A DNA stretch of 16,019 nt from Victivallales bacterium (GCA_028691155.1 JAQUZV010000019.1:1-16019), one strand, 5' to 3'. Positions 1 to 7,193 are shown, numbered from the stretch's first letter. The notes: generated from the letters alone by a model not told the origin. A program made the numbers and translations.

Positions 1-2
1 CC

Positions 3-458
3 GAAGGGTGCCGGATCGTCGATTCTTATGTGATTTTCTGTCGCAAGGAACCGCGCTCCCTGACGGCCGCCTACAAATTTTACTGCGGCAAGGAACTAAA
101 GGATGCGCACAGCGCCGAAGCGGATACCCTGGCCACGGTTGATGTGTTTATGGGGCAATTGGAGCGCTATGACGATCTGCCGGGTTCGCTGGACGAGCTT
201 CACGAATTGTTCAATCAGCGGGACCCCAGTTGGATCGATGCCACCGGCAAGTTCCGCTGGAGCGGCAAGGAGCCGTCGGTTGGTTTCGGCAAGAACACCG
301 GGTTGTTGCTGCGGCAGGTGGCGGTGGAAAATCCCGGGTTCCTGCAGTGGATGGTCCGGGCCGATTTTCCTGACGACGCTAAACAGATCGCCCGCGATGC
401 CCTGGCCGGAAAATTCCCCCGCAAGGAGATTGCCGATGACGCCTCCGGTAAAGATTGA
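3..458 (+). CDS. DnaQ-like 3'-5' exonuclease, 5'-truncated by window edge
   Basis: The last 151 residues of a DEDD-family 3'-5' exonuclease (DNA polymerase III epsilon/RNase T fold); the start lies left of the window. The frame is open from base 3. The segment with HSAEADTLAT contains the H-x(4)-D of the ExoIII motif, and the preceding LTAAYKFYCGKEL and following ERYDDLP are typical of small bacterial epsilon-like exonucleases. The second half (WSGKEPSVGFGKNTGLLL, then FLQWMVRADFP) is the small C-terminal domain often found after the exonuclease domain in such proteins, with the familiar 'FGK..G..L' and 'W.....F' pattern. The N-terminal DxE motif (ExoI) cannot be checked. The family removes 3' nucleotides from DNA or RNA. 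Its stop lies inside the next gene (23 bp overlap), so the two are probably translationally coupled at the head of a repair operon. A GTG at 30 is internal and is not proposed as the start. Confidence 0.85.
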   Translation, partial: EGCRIVDSYVIFCRKEPRSLTAAYKFYCGKELKDAHSAEADTLATVDVFMGQLERYDDLPGSLDELHELFNQRDPSWIDATGKFRWSGKEPSVGFGKNTGLLLRQVAVENPGFLQWMVRADFPDDAKQIARDALAGKFPRKEIADDASGKD

Positions 459-1254
459 GACGTTGCTGCAACTGCTTGACGACCCCAATCAGCAGGCGGC
501 CAGTCTGATTATGGCCGAACTGCTGGAGTGCGAAGCGGAATTGCCGCCCTATCTGGCGGCCTTGCAGGAGGCGGACGATCCATTGCTGCGCCGGCGGGTG
601 CATCAGTTGGAAACGATTATGAATCTGCGGCGGCGGCGCCGGGAGTTTGCGGAAAAACTGCGGCGGAATCGGCTTGGACTGTTGGACGGGTTGATCGAAA
701 TTCATCTGCAGTGGTATGACAACGATGCGGCGGAAAGTATTCGCGCCGACTGGGAGAAACTGCTTCGGGAAGCGGAGAAAACCCCGCCGGAGAGTTTGGA
801 GAAACTGGCGTATTTCATGCGCAAAGCCGGTTTTTCCTCTCCTCAACCCAATGATCTTCAGGCCGACTATTACTGTCTGGGGGTGGTGCTCGACGATCAT
901 ACCGGCGCCGATGTGCTGTTGTGTGCCATGTGCCGGATTCTGGCGCAGCACTGGGGCTGCGAACTGCAGATCATTCAGGTCATGGAGAATTTTGCGCTGA
1001 TCGACAAGGATATGCGGGTGCTGACGCCCAAGGACGGCTGGCGGGTCCATCCCCCGATTCGAAGCGGGGGGTACAACATCTGGGATCGGACCAAGGTGTT
1101 GAAGTTCGCCATGTCCATGCTGTTTTTGTGCGCCGTCAGCACCGACAGTTTCCGCTATGTCAACACCATCGGCGGCGTGCTGGAAAAAATTTACGGTTTG
1201 GAAGGCGGCGACTTTCTGCCGTTTCCCTATAGCCGGTCTTTCGGAAAAAAGTAA
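436..1254 (+). CDS. SirB1-like transglutaminase-fold protein with N-terminal HEAT-like region
   Basis: A 272-residue soluble protein. Residues 5-70 (LLQLLDDPN..., then EADDPLLRRRVHQLE) resemble the HEAT-like opening of SirB1/transglutaminase-like core 2 proteins. Around 125-190, LEKLAYFMRKAGF, then LGVVLDDHTGADVLLCAMC and LAQHWGCELQ follow the SirB1 pattern 'LDxVLxxRxGxxxSLxxxYLxxAxxLxL'. The biochemical role of this family is not settled and many members lack a transglutaminase catalytic triad; I cannot assign one here. The frame stays open upstream to 103, but that part runs in shadow of the exonuclease gene. ATG 436 is preferred because AAGGAG lies 8 bp upstream and family similarity begins within a few residues. 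It overlaps the exonuclease gene by 23 bp and sits 23 bp before the flap-nuclease gene, so it travels with DNA repair genes. The assignment rests on pattern resemblance and is moderately sure. Confidence 0.7.
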   Translation: MTPPVKIETLLQLLDDPNQQAASLIMAELLECEAELPPYLAALQEADDPLLRRRVHQLETIMNLRRRRREFAEKLRRNRLGLLDGLIEIHLQWYDNDAAESIRADWEKLLREAEKTPPESLEKLAYFMRKAGFSSPQPNDLQADYYCLGVVLDDHTGADVLLCAMCRILAQHWGCELQIIQVMENFALIDKDMRVLTPKDGWRVHPPIRSGGYNIWDRTKVLKFAMSMLFLCAVSTDSFRYVNTIGGVLEKIYGLEGGDFLPFPYSRSFGKK

Positions 1255-1277
1255 GCTGATAACCTTCGGAGTCGATT

Positions 1278-2234
1278 ATGACCGATAACATAATTCTGGT
1301 TGACGCCTTTGCCCAGATCTATCGCGGCTTCTTCGCGATTCCCGTTTTGAACAATTCACAGGGGCAACCCACCAATGCGATTCTAGCACTGATGAAGTTT
1401 CTCCTGAAAATCCATCAGGAATTGCCCGGGTCGGCCGGAGCATTTGTCTTCGATTGCGGCAAACCGGCATTCCGTCTCGAACTGGCGCCGGATTATAAGG
1501 CCAACCGCCCGCCGATGCCGGATGAACTTTCGGCCCAGTTGCCGTATGTCGAACGGGCGGTGGCGGCGTTCGGCTGGCCGGCCATCCGTTGCGAGGGGTA
1601 CGAGGCCGATGACCTGATCGCCGCCGTCGCCGCAGACTTTGCCGACCGGAACGTGCGCATTGTCAGCAGCGACAAAGATTTGCACCAGGCGGTCAACGAG
1701 CGCGTCCATATGCTGGTGCCCGGCCGCGACGGCAGTTTCGATGAACGCGGTCCCGCCGAGGTGACGGCCAAATTTCAGGTGACGCCGGAACAGATTGTCG
1801 ACTACCTGTCCCTGATCGGCGACAGTTCCGACAATATTCCCGGCGTTTCTGGCGTCGGTCCCAAAACCGCCGCGAATCTGCTCGGCCAATACGGTTCGCT
1901 CCGGGCCATGCTCGACCACCCGGAACAGATTGCCAATCCGCGGCTGCGGGATAAAATCATTGCCGCCACCCCGGTTCTGCACCGCAATCCGCAACTGATC
2001 CGGCTGAAAACCAGTGTTCCGGAAGCTCCCTGGCACCACGACGTCTCTTGTCTGTGCCGTCGTGCGCCCGACTGGGACGCCATCCGGGCCATTGCGACCG
2101 AACTGGAATTGAAGAGCCTGTTCCGGGATATCGATGCGGCAACTGCTCCTGCTGCGACCGTACCGCCGGCACCGACCGTGGCCGGGAAGGTTCCGGCCGC
2201 TCCGGCTCCCGAACAACCCGATCTTTTCGGTTGA
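1278..2234 (+). CDS. Stand-alone 5'-3' exonuclease / flap endonuclease (PolA N-terminal domain type)
   Basis: A 318-residue protein equivalent to the 5' nuclease domain of DNA polymerase I, with no polymerase domain following. It should cut 5' flaps and remove RNA primers during Okazaki-fragment maturation and repair. Metal-binding acids are visible in order: D9 (ILVDAFAQIYR), D59, the arch YKANR (73-77), YEADD (108-112), SSDKD (130-134) and IGDSSDN (180-186). The helix-three-turn-helix DNA-binding loop is SGVGPKTAANLL (191-202). After about residue 287 comes an Ala/Pro-rich, probably disordered linker, then the final residues EQPDLFG (312-318). Q-x-D-L-F matches the bacterial sliding-clamp-binding pentapeptide pattern (QL[S/D]LF), so tethering to the beta clamp is likely but inferred. 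ATG 1278 has GGAG 8-9 bp upstream. recQ begins 14 bp downstream. Confidence 0.93.
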   Translation: MTDNIILVDAFAQIYRGFFAIPVLNNSQGQPTNAILALMKFLLKIHQELPGSAGAFVFDCGKPAFRLELAPDYKANRPPMPDELSAQLPYVERAVAAFGWPAIRCEGYEADDLIAAVAADFADRNVRIVSSDKDLHQAVNERVHMLVPGRDGSFDERGPAEVTAKFQVTPEQIVDYLSLIGDSSDNIPGVSGVGPKTAANLLGQYGSLRAMLDHPEQIANPRLRDKIIAATPVLHRNPQLIRLKTSVPEAPWHHDVSCLCRRAPDWDAIRAIATELELKSLFRDIDAATAPAATVPPAPTVAGKVPAAPAPEQPDLFG

Positions 2235-2248
2235 TGGCGGTTCGGTGA

Positions 2249-4426
2249 ATGATGACGGCGACTCTGGAGTATCATTTAAAGCGGATTTTCGGCTATACGC
2301 AGTTCCGTCCCAATCAACGGGAAATTGTCGGACAATTACTGGCCGGGCACGACGTCTTTGCGGTGATGCCCACCGGCGGCGGCAAGTCGCTGTGTTACCA
2401 GTTGCCGGCGGCGATAACGCCCGGCACCGGAGTGGTGATCAGTCCGCTGATTTCGCTGATGAAGGACCAGGTGGACGGAGCGCGGGATCTCGGCATCCGG
2501 GCCGAATACCTGAACAGCAATTTGACGCCGGCGGCGATGAGCGACGTCTATCGGATGCTGGAGCAGGGCGAATTGGATTTGCTTTACGTATCTCCCGAAC
2601 GTTTTGCCATGGACGGATTTCTGACCACCCTGAGCCGGACTCCGATCAATCTTTTTGCGGTGGATGAGGCGCATTGCATGTCGGAATGGGGCCATGACTT
2701 CCGGCCGGACTACCTGAATCTGACGGCCATTAGACAACGTTTTCCCGCCGTGCCCATCGCCGCCTTTACCGCGACGGCGACCCGGAAGGTGCAGGACGAT
2801 ATCGCCGGACGGCTGCAACTGCGCGATCCGTTTCTGGTCCGGGCTTCGTTCAATCGTCCCAATCTCTATTACCGGGTCGAGCCGAAAGGTAAAATTCGGG
2901 AACAACTGCTCGATTTCGTCGAACAGCACCGCGACGTGGCCGGGATTATTTACCGTACTTCACGCAAGGACGTCGACGCCACCGCCGACTTTTTGCGCTG
3001 TCACGGGATCAAAGCCCTGCCATACCATGCCGGGCTGAGCCGGGAGGAGCGGGAACGGAACCAGGATGCTTTCAACCGCGACGAAATCAATGTCATTGTC
3101 GCCACGATTGCCTTCGGCATGGGGATCGACAAGTCGAATGTGCGCTACGTGGTGCATGGCGATCTGCCGAAAAATCTGGAAGGGTATTATCAGGAAACCG
3201 GTCGGGCCGGACGCGACGGCGATCCGTCGTTGTGCGTGCTGTTTTTCGGGCGCGGGGATATTGTCAAACTGCGCTATTTCATCGATCGGATCGAAGATGC
3301 CGGAGAACGCGACATTGCCCGGAAAAAGCTTTACGGCGTGGCCGATTTTGCCGATCAGCCGGTTTGCCGCCGCCGCCAGCTGCTGGCCTATTTTGGGGAG
3401 GACTATCCGGCGGCGAATTGCGGCGGTTGCGATGTCTGTGTCGGCGAAGTGGAAAAGGCGGACGAATCGCGGTCGGCACAGATGCTGATGTCGGCGGTGG
3501 CCCGGGTTCGGGCCGCATTTCCGGCCGATCACATCATCGATATCGTTATCGGCAACGATACCGCGGCGGTGCGGCACTGCCGGCATCATGACCTGCCCAC
3601 TTTCGGCGTCGGCAGGGAGCATGACCGCGACTACTGGCATGCCCTGCTGCAACTGTTGCGCGAACGCGACTGTTTGCGCACGGATTCCGACCCGGCCGGC
3701 GGGATAGTGTTGACCGCCAAAGGAAAAAAGGTATTGTTCGGGCACGAAAAATTTCTGATTCTGCGTCCGGCGCCCGGGAAAAAGCGGGCGCGTCGGGCGC
3801 CGGTGGAAACCGCGGCGGCGGGCAATCACGATCTGTTCGAACGGCTGCGGCAGTTGCGGCGGCGTCTGGCCGATGATGCCGATGTGCCGCCGTATGTGAT
3901 TTTCAGCGATAAGGTGCTGACGGAAATGAGCCGGGCTTTGCCGCAGCGGCAGCGGGAAATGGGCCGGATTAGCGGCGTCGGGGAAGCCAAGCTGCGCAAA
4001 TACGGCGCGGTTTTCATTGAAGAGATCCGGCAGTTTCTGGAAGAACATCCCGACGTTCTGCCGGCGGGGCGGCTGCCGATCATGCCCGCGCGTTCCCGGT
4101 CGGTTCCTTCCCGTTCCGCAGTGAATGACGGAGCACTGGCACAACTGATGACCGACGGCCTGGCGCTGACCGAGATTGCGGAAACCTTGCGCACGCCGCT
4201 GCGGACGCTGACGCGGCGACTGGAAGCCATGCTTGATCAGGGGCGCGAGTTGCCGCTGGATTCCCTCGTCGGCACGGCCGCCCGGCTGGAAATCGAACGG
4301 CAGATTGCTTTATCGGGACGGCATGAAAGTGTAACGGCATTGGCCCGGCAGCTGGGCGGTACTTTCGATCCGGCGGTGATCCGGCTGGTGAAGAAGGCGT
4401 TACCGGCGGTGGTTCCGCTGCGGTGA
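2249..4426 (+). CDS. recQ: ATP-dependent DNA helicase RecQ
   Basis: A 725-residue superfamily 2 3'-5' DNA helicase used in recombination and replication-fork repair. Visible motifs: motif 0 YTQFRPNQREI (16-26); Walker A TGGGKS (42-47); motif Ia ISPLISLMKDQ; motif II DEAH (139-142) followed by the RecQ aromatic loop CMSEWGHDFRPDY; motif III FTATAT; motif IV around YHAGLSREER; motifs V and VI VATIAFGMGIDKSNVR and QETGRAGRDG. The RQC zinc site is C373, C391, C394 and C397, followed by a winged helix. An HRDC domain spans about 525-603 and contains ISGVGEAKLRKYG. The last ~110 residues (from about 615) look like an added helix-turn-helix module (LTEIAETLRTPLRTLTRRLE) seen in some RecQ proteins. 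No strong Shine-Dalgarno sequence is visible; translation is probably coupled to the flap-nuclease gene ending 14 bp upstream. Either ATG of the ATGATG at 2249 or 2252 could be used. The 3' end overlaps the oppositely oriented small gene by 27 bp. Confidence 0.97.
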   Translation: MMTATLEYHLKRIFGYTQFRPNQREIVGQLLAGHDVFAVMPTGGGKSLCYQLPAAITPGTGVVISPLISLMKDQVDGARDLGIRAEYLNSNLTPAAMSDVYRMLEQGELDLLYVSPERFAMDGFLTTLSRTPINLFAVDEAHCMSEWGHDFRPDYLNLTAIRQRFPAVPIAAFTATATRKVQDDIAGRLQLRDPFLVRASFNRPNLYYRVEPKGKIREQLLDFVEQHRDVAGIIYRTSRKDVDATADFLRCHGIKALPYHAGLSREERERNQDAFNRDEINVIVATIAFGMGIDKSNVRYVVHGDLPKNLEGYYQETGRAGRDGDPSLCVLFFGRGDIVKLRYFIDRIEDAGERDIARKKLYGVADFADQPVCRRRQLLAYFGEDYPAANCGGCDVCVGEVEKADESRSAQMLMSAVARVRAAFPADHIIDIVIGNDTAAVRHCRHHDLPTFGVGREHDRDYWHALLQLLRERDCLRTDSDPAGGIVLTAKGKKVLFGHEKFLILRPAPGKKRARRAPVETAAAGNHDLFERLRQLRRRLADDADVPPYVIFSDKVLTEMSRALPQRQREMGRISGVGEAKLRKYGAVFIEEIRQFLEEHPDVLPAGRLPIMPARSRSVPSRSAVNDGALAQLMTDGLALTEIAETLRTPLRTLTRRLEAMLDQGRELPLDSLVGTAARLEIERQIALSGRHESVTALARQLGGTFDPAVIRLVKKALPAVVPLR

Positions 4427-4618
4427 GGCGATGCCATCTCTTGACGCCGCCGGATGCAGCCGGTCGGCTTCCCGACGGACCTGAATGAGCTCTTCGACGT
4501 TTTCCCGATGCTGGCTGTACACCGATTGCAGGGCCAGGGTTACCAGCGCCAGCAGAATGACCAGGCACATTACCACCGGGACGAATGCGGCCCAGCCGTG
4601 TTTGGGCACATAATTCAT
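4400..4618 (-). CDS. Small bitopic membrane protein, GspK/PilX-like N-terminus
   Basis: A 72-residue protein not recognised as a named family. It has a short positive N-tail (MNYVPKHG), one hydrophobic segment at about 10-31 (AAFVPVVMCLVILLALVTLA), then a charged helix with coiled-coil tendency (HRENVEELIQVRREADRLH) and a basic end. A Gly before the hydrophobic stretch, followed by Gln- and Arg-rich helix, recalls the N-terminus of PilX/GspK-type minor pilins, but the full GspK globular domain is missing and there is no Glu5. An alternative is a generic TM-plus-coiled-coil protein with FtsL/DivIC-like topology. Evidence that the gene is real: its ATG overlaps the previous gene's TGA as ATGA (4615-4618), and CGGAGAA lies about 8 bp upstream. 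The 3' end overlaps recQ by 27 bp on the other strand, possibly marking a truncation. Function is unknown. Confidence 0.55.
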   Translation of the reverse strand: MNYVPKHGWAAFVPVVMCLVILLALVTLALQSVYSQHRENVEELIQVRREADRLHPAASRDGIASPQRNHRR

Positions 4619-5067
4619 GGTTGGTTCTCCGGTCGGGTTACGGCCACCAACCGCAGCGGCGCTTCGGTCGGCGCTTCCCGGGGATAGAGCAGGAGGATGG
4701 CCAGATTGGCGGTACGGTCCTGTTGGATGACGGCCTGACCGACATCTGGAAGTTGAATAGCGGTACTCTGGTTGCGCTGCAGCAGACGGAGTTGGCGGGC
4801 GGCAACCGCGATGGTTCCGGTGGTCCCGGTCAGCCGTTCGGCATCGTGGGCGGTGATCCGGCCGATGGCGTTGACCGCCTGTTGCCACTCGTTCTGCAGT
4901 CGGAACGCCCGGCGGTAAAAGCGATGGGAGAATGAAACGCGATTGACCATGTCTATTACGTTGTAAAAGGTCCTGCCGGTCAGTCCGAGCACCGCCGCCA
5001 GAATGGCGAGTAACAGTAGCGAACGTGTCCAGTTCAGAACGGCATGATCGGTTAATTGGGTTGACAT
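4615..5067 (-). CDS. Single-pass membrane protein, possible GspJ-like degenerate pseudopilin
   Basis: A 150-residue protein with one hydrophobic segment at about 15-32 (SLLLLAILAAVLGLTG), a long amphipathic helix to about 70 (FRLQNEWQQAVNAIGR), then predicted beta-rich sequence with two Gln-rich strands and a final hydrophobic strand (NLAILLLYP). This layout and size fit GspJ-like minor pseudopilins, in which the helix ends in an 'R.L..L...I' repeat, but the prepilin peptidase signature G-F-T-L-x-E is absent. That identification is therefore inference only. ATG 5067 has GGTGGA about 8 bp upstream and overlaps the preceding gene's end by 16 bp; the next gene starts within its stop codon. It is likely co-translated with its neighbours and located in the inner membrane with the C-terminal part outside. 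Confidence 0.6.
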   Translation of the reverse strand: MSTQLTDHAVLNWTRSLLLLAILAAVLGLTGRTFYNVIDMVNRVSFSHRFYRRAFRLQNEWQQAVNAIGRITAHDAERLTGTTGTIAVAARQLRLLQRNQSTAIQLPDVGQAVIQQDRTANLAILLLYPREAPTEAPLRLVAVTRPENQP

Positions 5068-5453
5068 GGCAAATCCACCGTGGCCAGGCGACGCATCGGC
5101 AGCGCGGCCGCATTGTAAATCAGAGTTAACTGGAGATCGCCGGCGGGATTGGTCGTCGTTTCCGCCCGAACCGCGGCATCGAACCCGGCGGCGGCAACTT
5201 CTTCCCGGAAGACCCTGGCGGCGGTGTCCCGGTTGTAACTGGGCAGGGCCTGCAGGCGGTTTACCGTGACCTGCATGACCAGAACCGCCCGGCTTTCCGC
5301 CGTGAATACCGCGGCCAGATGCAACAGCCCGTTCGAAGTGGCGCTGAATAAGGCCATCATCACCGCCGTCAGCACCAACGCGGCGACGATGCCGGCAATG
5401 ACCCGCTGCTCCGGACTGGTTTTTAGTTCTATCCTTTTAAGATTTCTTTCCAT
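5052..5453 (-). CDS. Single-pass membrane protein, possible GspI/PilV-like degenerate pseudopilin
   Basis: A 133-residue protein. It has a charged N-tail (MERNLKRIELKTSPEQR), a hydrophobic helix at about 18-38 (VIAGIVAALVLTAVMMALFS), a helix continuing through ESRAVLVMQVTVNRLQALP, and a C-terminal half with alternating beta-type residues (DLQLTLIYNA, ATVDLPC). The 'helix ... Q...NRLQALP' stretch recalls PilV/GspI minor pilins, where 'A..LA.dL.erLRAlP' follows the membrane helix, but the canonical GFTLIE cleavage motif is missing. The frame extends upstream to 5696, but that part shadows the glycosyltransferase gene. ATG 5453 is chosen because the protein-like sequence begins there and it overlaps the glycosyltransferase 3' end by 25 bp. 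I see no Shine-Dalgarno sequence, so translational coupling is likely. Function is not established. Confidence 0.6.
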   Translation of the reverse strand: MERNLKRIELKTSPEQRVIAGIVAALVLTAVMMALFSATSNGLLHLAAVFTAESRAVLVMQVTVNRLQALPSYNRDTAARVFREEVAAAGFDAAVRAETTTNPAGDLQLTLIYNAAALPMRRLATVDLPCQPN

Positions 5454-6181
5454 GGCCGTTTGTAAAATTTTTTCCGGTCGTCGAAAAGGTTGTAACGAAT
5501 AATATGGTAAAGGGCGGAAATGCCGTCGCGCCAGGTGATTTTCTTGCCCTCGTCGTAGCGGCGTGGATTGTAGGAGATGGGAACTTCGAAAATGCGCAGG
5601 CAACGCGCGGCCGCCAACTTGGCGGCAAATTCCACTTCGATGCCGAAACGCTGGGCGTTGAGGTTGATGTTCTGAATGACTTCCCGCCGGAAACACTTGT
5701 AGCAGGTCTCCATGTCGGTCAGGTGGATGTCGGTGAAGACATTCGACATGAAGGTCAATACCTTGTTCCCCATTTCGTGACGGAAATAACGCACCATGCC
5801 AGGGGTTCCCATGAAGCGCGACCCGTAGACGACGTCGGCTTTGTCTTTGACCAGCGGTTCGAGTACCAGCGGGTAGTCGTCCGGTGAATATTCGTGGTCG
5901 GCGTCCTGAATGATGACATAGTCGAGCGACGCCGCGGCAATCCCGCGGGTGACCGCGGCGCCTTTGCCGCAGTTGACCTCCTGATAGAGTAATTTGATGC
6001 CGGGTTCGCCTTCGTGTTTTTTCAACCGGTCGCGGGTGCCGTCGCGGGAGCAGTCGTCGATGATGATCAACTCCCCGACTTCCGGCCGTTTCAACACCAT
6101 GCCGATAATGCTGTCGATGGTCTCTTCCTCATTGTAGACCGGCATGACTACGCTTAATACTTTTCCAACCGAATTGAGCAT
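5429..6181 (-). CDS. Family 2 glycosyltransferase (DPM1-like)
   Basis: A 250-residue cytoplasmic GT-A fold glycosyltransferase. Visible motifs: the N-terminal strand and nucleotide loop LSVVMPVYNEEETI (9-22), IIIDDCSRDGT with the DD pair, the metal-binding DADHEY (about 94-99) in VIIQDADHEYSPDDYP, YGSRFMG, and DMETCYKCFRREV near the acceptor site. This is the DPM1/polyprenyl-phosphate hexosyltransferase branch. Such enzymes move a sugar from a nucleotide donor to a lipid phosphate or a surface-glycan precursor. There is no C-terminal membrane segment, so it probably works at the membrane surface as a peripheral enzyme. It has GGAG 8 bp upstream of ATG 6181 and follows proC by 23 bp. Three small membrane-protein genes follow by overlap, so a role in decorating or exporting a surface component is possible but not shown. 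Donor and acceptor cannot be read from the sequence. Confidence 0.9.
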   Translation of the reverse strand: MLNSVGKVLSVVMPVYNEEETIDSIIGMVLKRPEVGELIIIDDCSRDGTRDRLKKHEGEPGIKLLYQEVNCGKGAAVTRGIAAASLDYVIIQDADHEYSPDDYPLVLEPLVKDKADVVYGSRFMGTPGMVRYFRHEMGNKVLTFMSNVFTDIHLTDMETCYKCFRREVIQNINLNAQRFGIEVEFAAKLAAARCLRIFEVPISYNPRRYDEGKKITWRDGISALYHIIRYNLFDDRKKFYKRPWKEILKG

Positions 6182-6204
6182 CGTTTGTTTCTCCGGAATT
6201 TTGC

Positions 6205-7017
6205 TTACCTGATTCCCAGTTCGGTGGAGCGGTCGGCGGCGGCCACTACCGCGTCGGCGGCGGCGGCGCGGAAGCCGCCGCGTTCCAGTACGGCCAGTCC
6301 GGCAATGGTGGTACCGCCGGGAGACGTAACCTGATCCCGCAGTACGGCCGGATGTTCACCGGTTTCGATGACCATCGCCGCCGCGCCCATGACCGTCATG
6401 GCGGCCAGGCGGGTGGCTTCCGTCCGGGGCAGACCGCTCCGGACGCCGCCGTCGGACAGCGCCTGAATGAAATCGAAGACATAAGCTGGACCGCTGCCGC
6501 TGAGCCCGGTCACCGCGTCGATCAGTTTTTCCGGCAGGCGGCAAAAATAACCGACGGCGCCGAGAATGGCTTCCGCGGTGGCGGCGTCTTCTTCCGAAGC
6601 CGCCGGCGACAGCGCGTAGGCGGCCGCTCCTTTGCCGATCAGGGCGGGGGTATTGGGCATGACCCGGATGATGCGGGTGGCGCCGGTGAGTTCGGTCAAG
6701 GCGGCAATCGGTACTCCGGCGACAATGGAAATAATCAGTTTGTCTTTGAGCACGCCTTCCGCCAGCGGCTTCAGAGCCTCGGCCAGATATTGCGGTTTGA
6801 CTGCCGTCAGTATCACGTCCGCCGCCCGGGCCGCCTCCAAAACCCCCTGGGTACGGGCACCAATGCCTGTTTTGGCGGTAAAAGCTTTGGCTGCAACCGG
6901 TAATACGTCATAAGCGGCGATGTCTTCCGCCGGGTATCCCTGACGCACCAATCCTCCGGCCAGCGCGGTGGCCATTTTGCCCGCGCCTAAAAAGAAAACT
7001 TTACCTAAGTTCAACAT
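6205..7017 (-). CDS. proC: Pyrroline-5-carboxylate reductase
   Basis: A 270-residue enzyme, the usual length for ProC. It reduces 1-pyrroline-5-carboxylate to L-proline with NAD(P)H in the last step of proline synthesis, in the cytoplasm. The N-terminal Rossmann loop is FFLGAGKMATALAGGL (8-23). Mid-protein motifs VKPQYL, IISIVAGV and RVMPNTPALIGKG (about 140-152) are diagnostic. The C-terminal helical dimerisation domain contains LSGSGPAYVF and TSPGGTTIAGL, which line the active site. ATG 7017 has GGAGG about 8 bp upstream. It is the first gene of the - strand run and diverges from rsmB across a 176 bp region. No other proline genes are adjacent, so pairing with a glycosyltransferase is probably operon convenience rather than pathway logic. 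Confidence 0.96.
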   Translation of the reverse strand: MLNLGKVFFLGAGKMATALAGGLVRQGYPAEDIAAYDVLPVAAKAFTAKTGIGARTQGVLEAARAADVILTAVKPQYLAEALKPLAEGVLKDKLIISIVAGVPIAALTELTGATRIIRVMPNTPALIGKGAAAYALSPAASEEDAATAEAILGAVGYFCRLPEKLIDAVTGLSGSGPAYVFDFIQALSDGGVRSGLPRTEATRLAAMTVMGAAAMVIETGEHPAVLRDQVTSPGGTTIAGLAVLERGGFRAAAADAVVAAADRSTELGIR

Positions 7018-7193
7018 CTGTATTAACCTCCGCGCACTGTTCCCGACCGAACGCTGCCCGGTTCCGGGAGATGACGATATTTTTATTCCGGAATTTCCTC
7101 GATTACATGAGTATTATAGCACCGTTGCCGTTATATTAACACCGCCGGGAGATGAAAATAGAGAAAATTTAACCCGGCGCAGGAGGAGTTATC
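7018..7193. promoter_or_regulatory. Divergent control region between proC and rsmB
   Basis: A 176 bp gap between oppositely transcribed genes, with a locally AT-rich core at about 7104-7140. On the - strand a perfect TATAAT sits at 7113-7118, suited to proC, but no good -35 lies 16-18 bp from it. On the + strand TATATT at 7132-7137 (or TATTAT at 7112-7117) could serve rsmB; the -35 positions are poor. Both genes have good Shine-Dalgarno sequences at the region's edges (GGAGG for proC, AGGAGGAG for rsmB). Exact start sites are uncertain. Confidence 0.4.

Noticed and set aside
103..435. Upstream extension of the SirB1-like gene's frame to 103
   Set aside because: These codons are a shifted reading of the exonuclease gene, Arg/Trp/Pro/Cys-rich and unlike the family; ATG 436 has a good Shine-Dalgarno sequence.
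1383..2216. 277-codon open frame antisense to the flap nuclease gene
   Set aside because: Antisense shadow caused by high GC at third positions; composition is Gly/Arg/Gln-rich with no domain pattern, while the + strand gene has all family motifs.
2960..4144. 394-codon open frame antisense to recQ
   Set aside because: Shadow of recQ; Arg/Pro/His/Gln-rich with no motifs.
5454..5696. N-terminal extension of the 133-residue membrane protein
   Set aside because: It lies wholly within the glycosyltransferase gene and has Arg/His/Pro-rich out-of-frame composition; the membrane protein pattern begins at ATG 5453.
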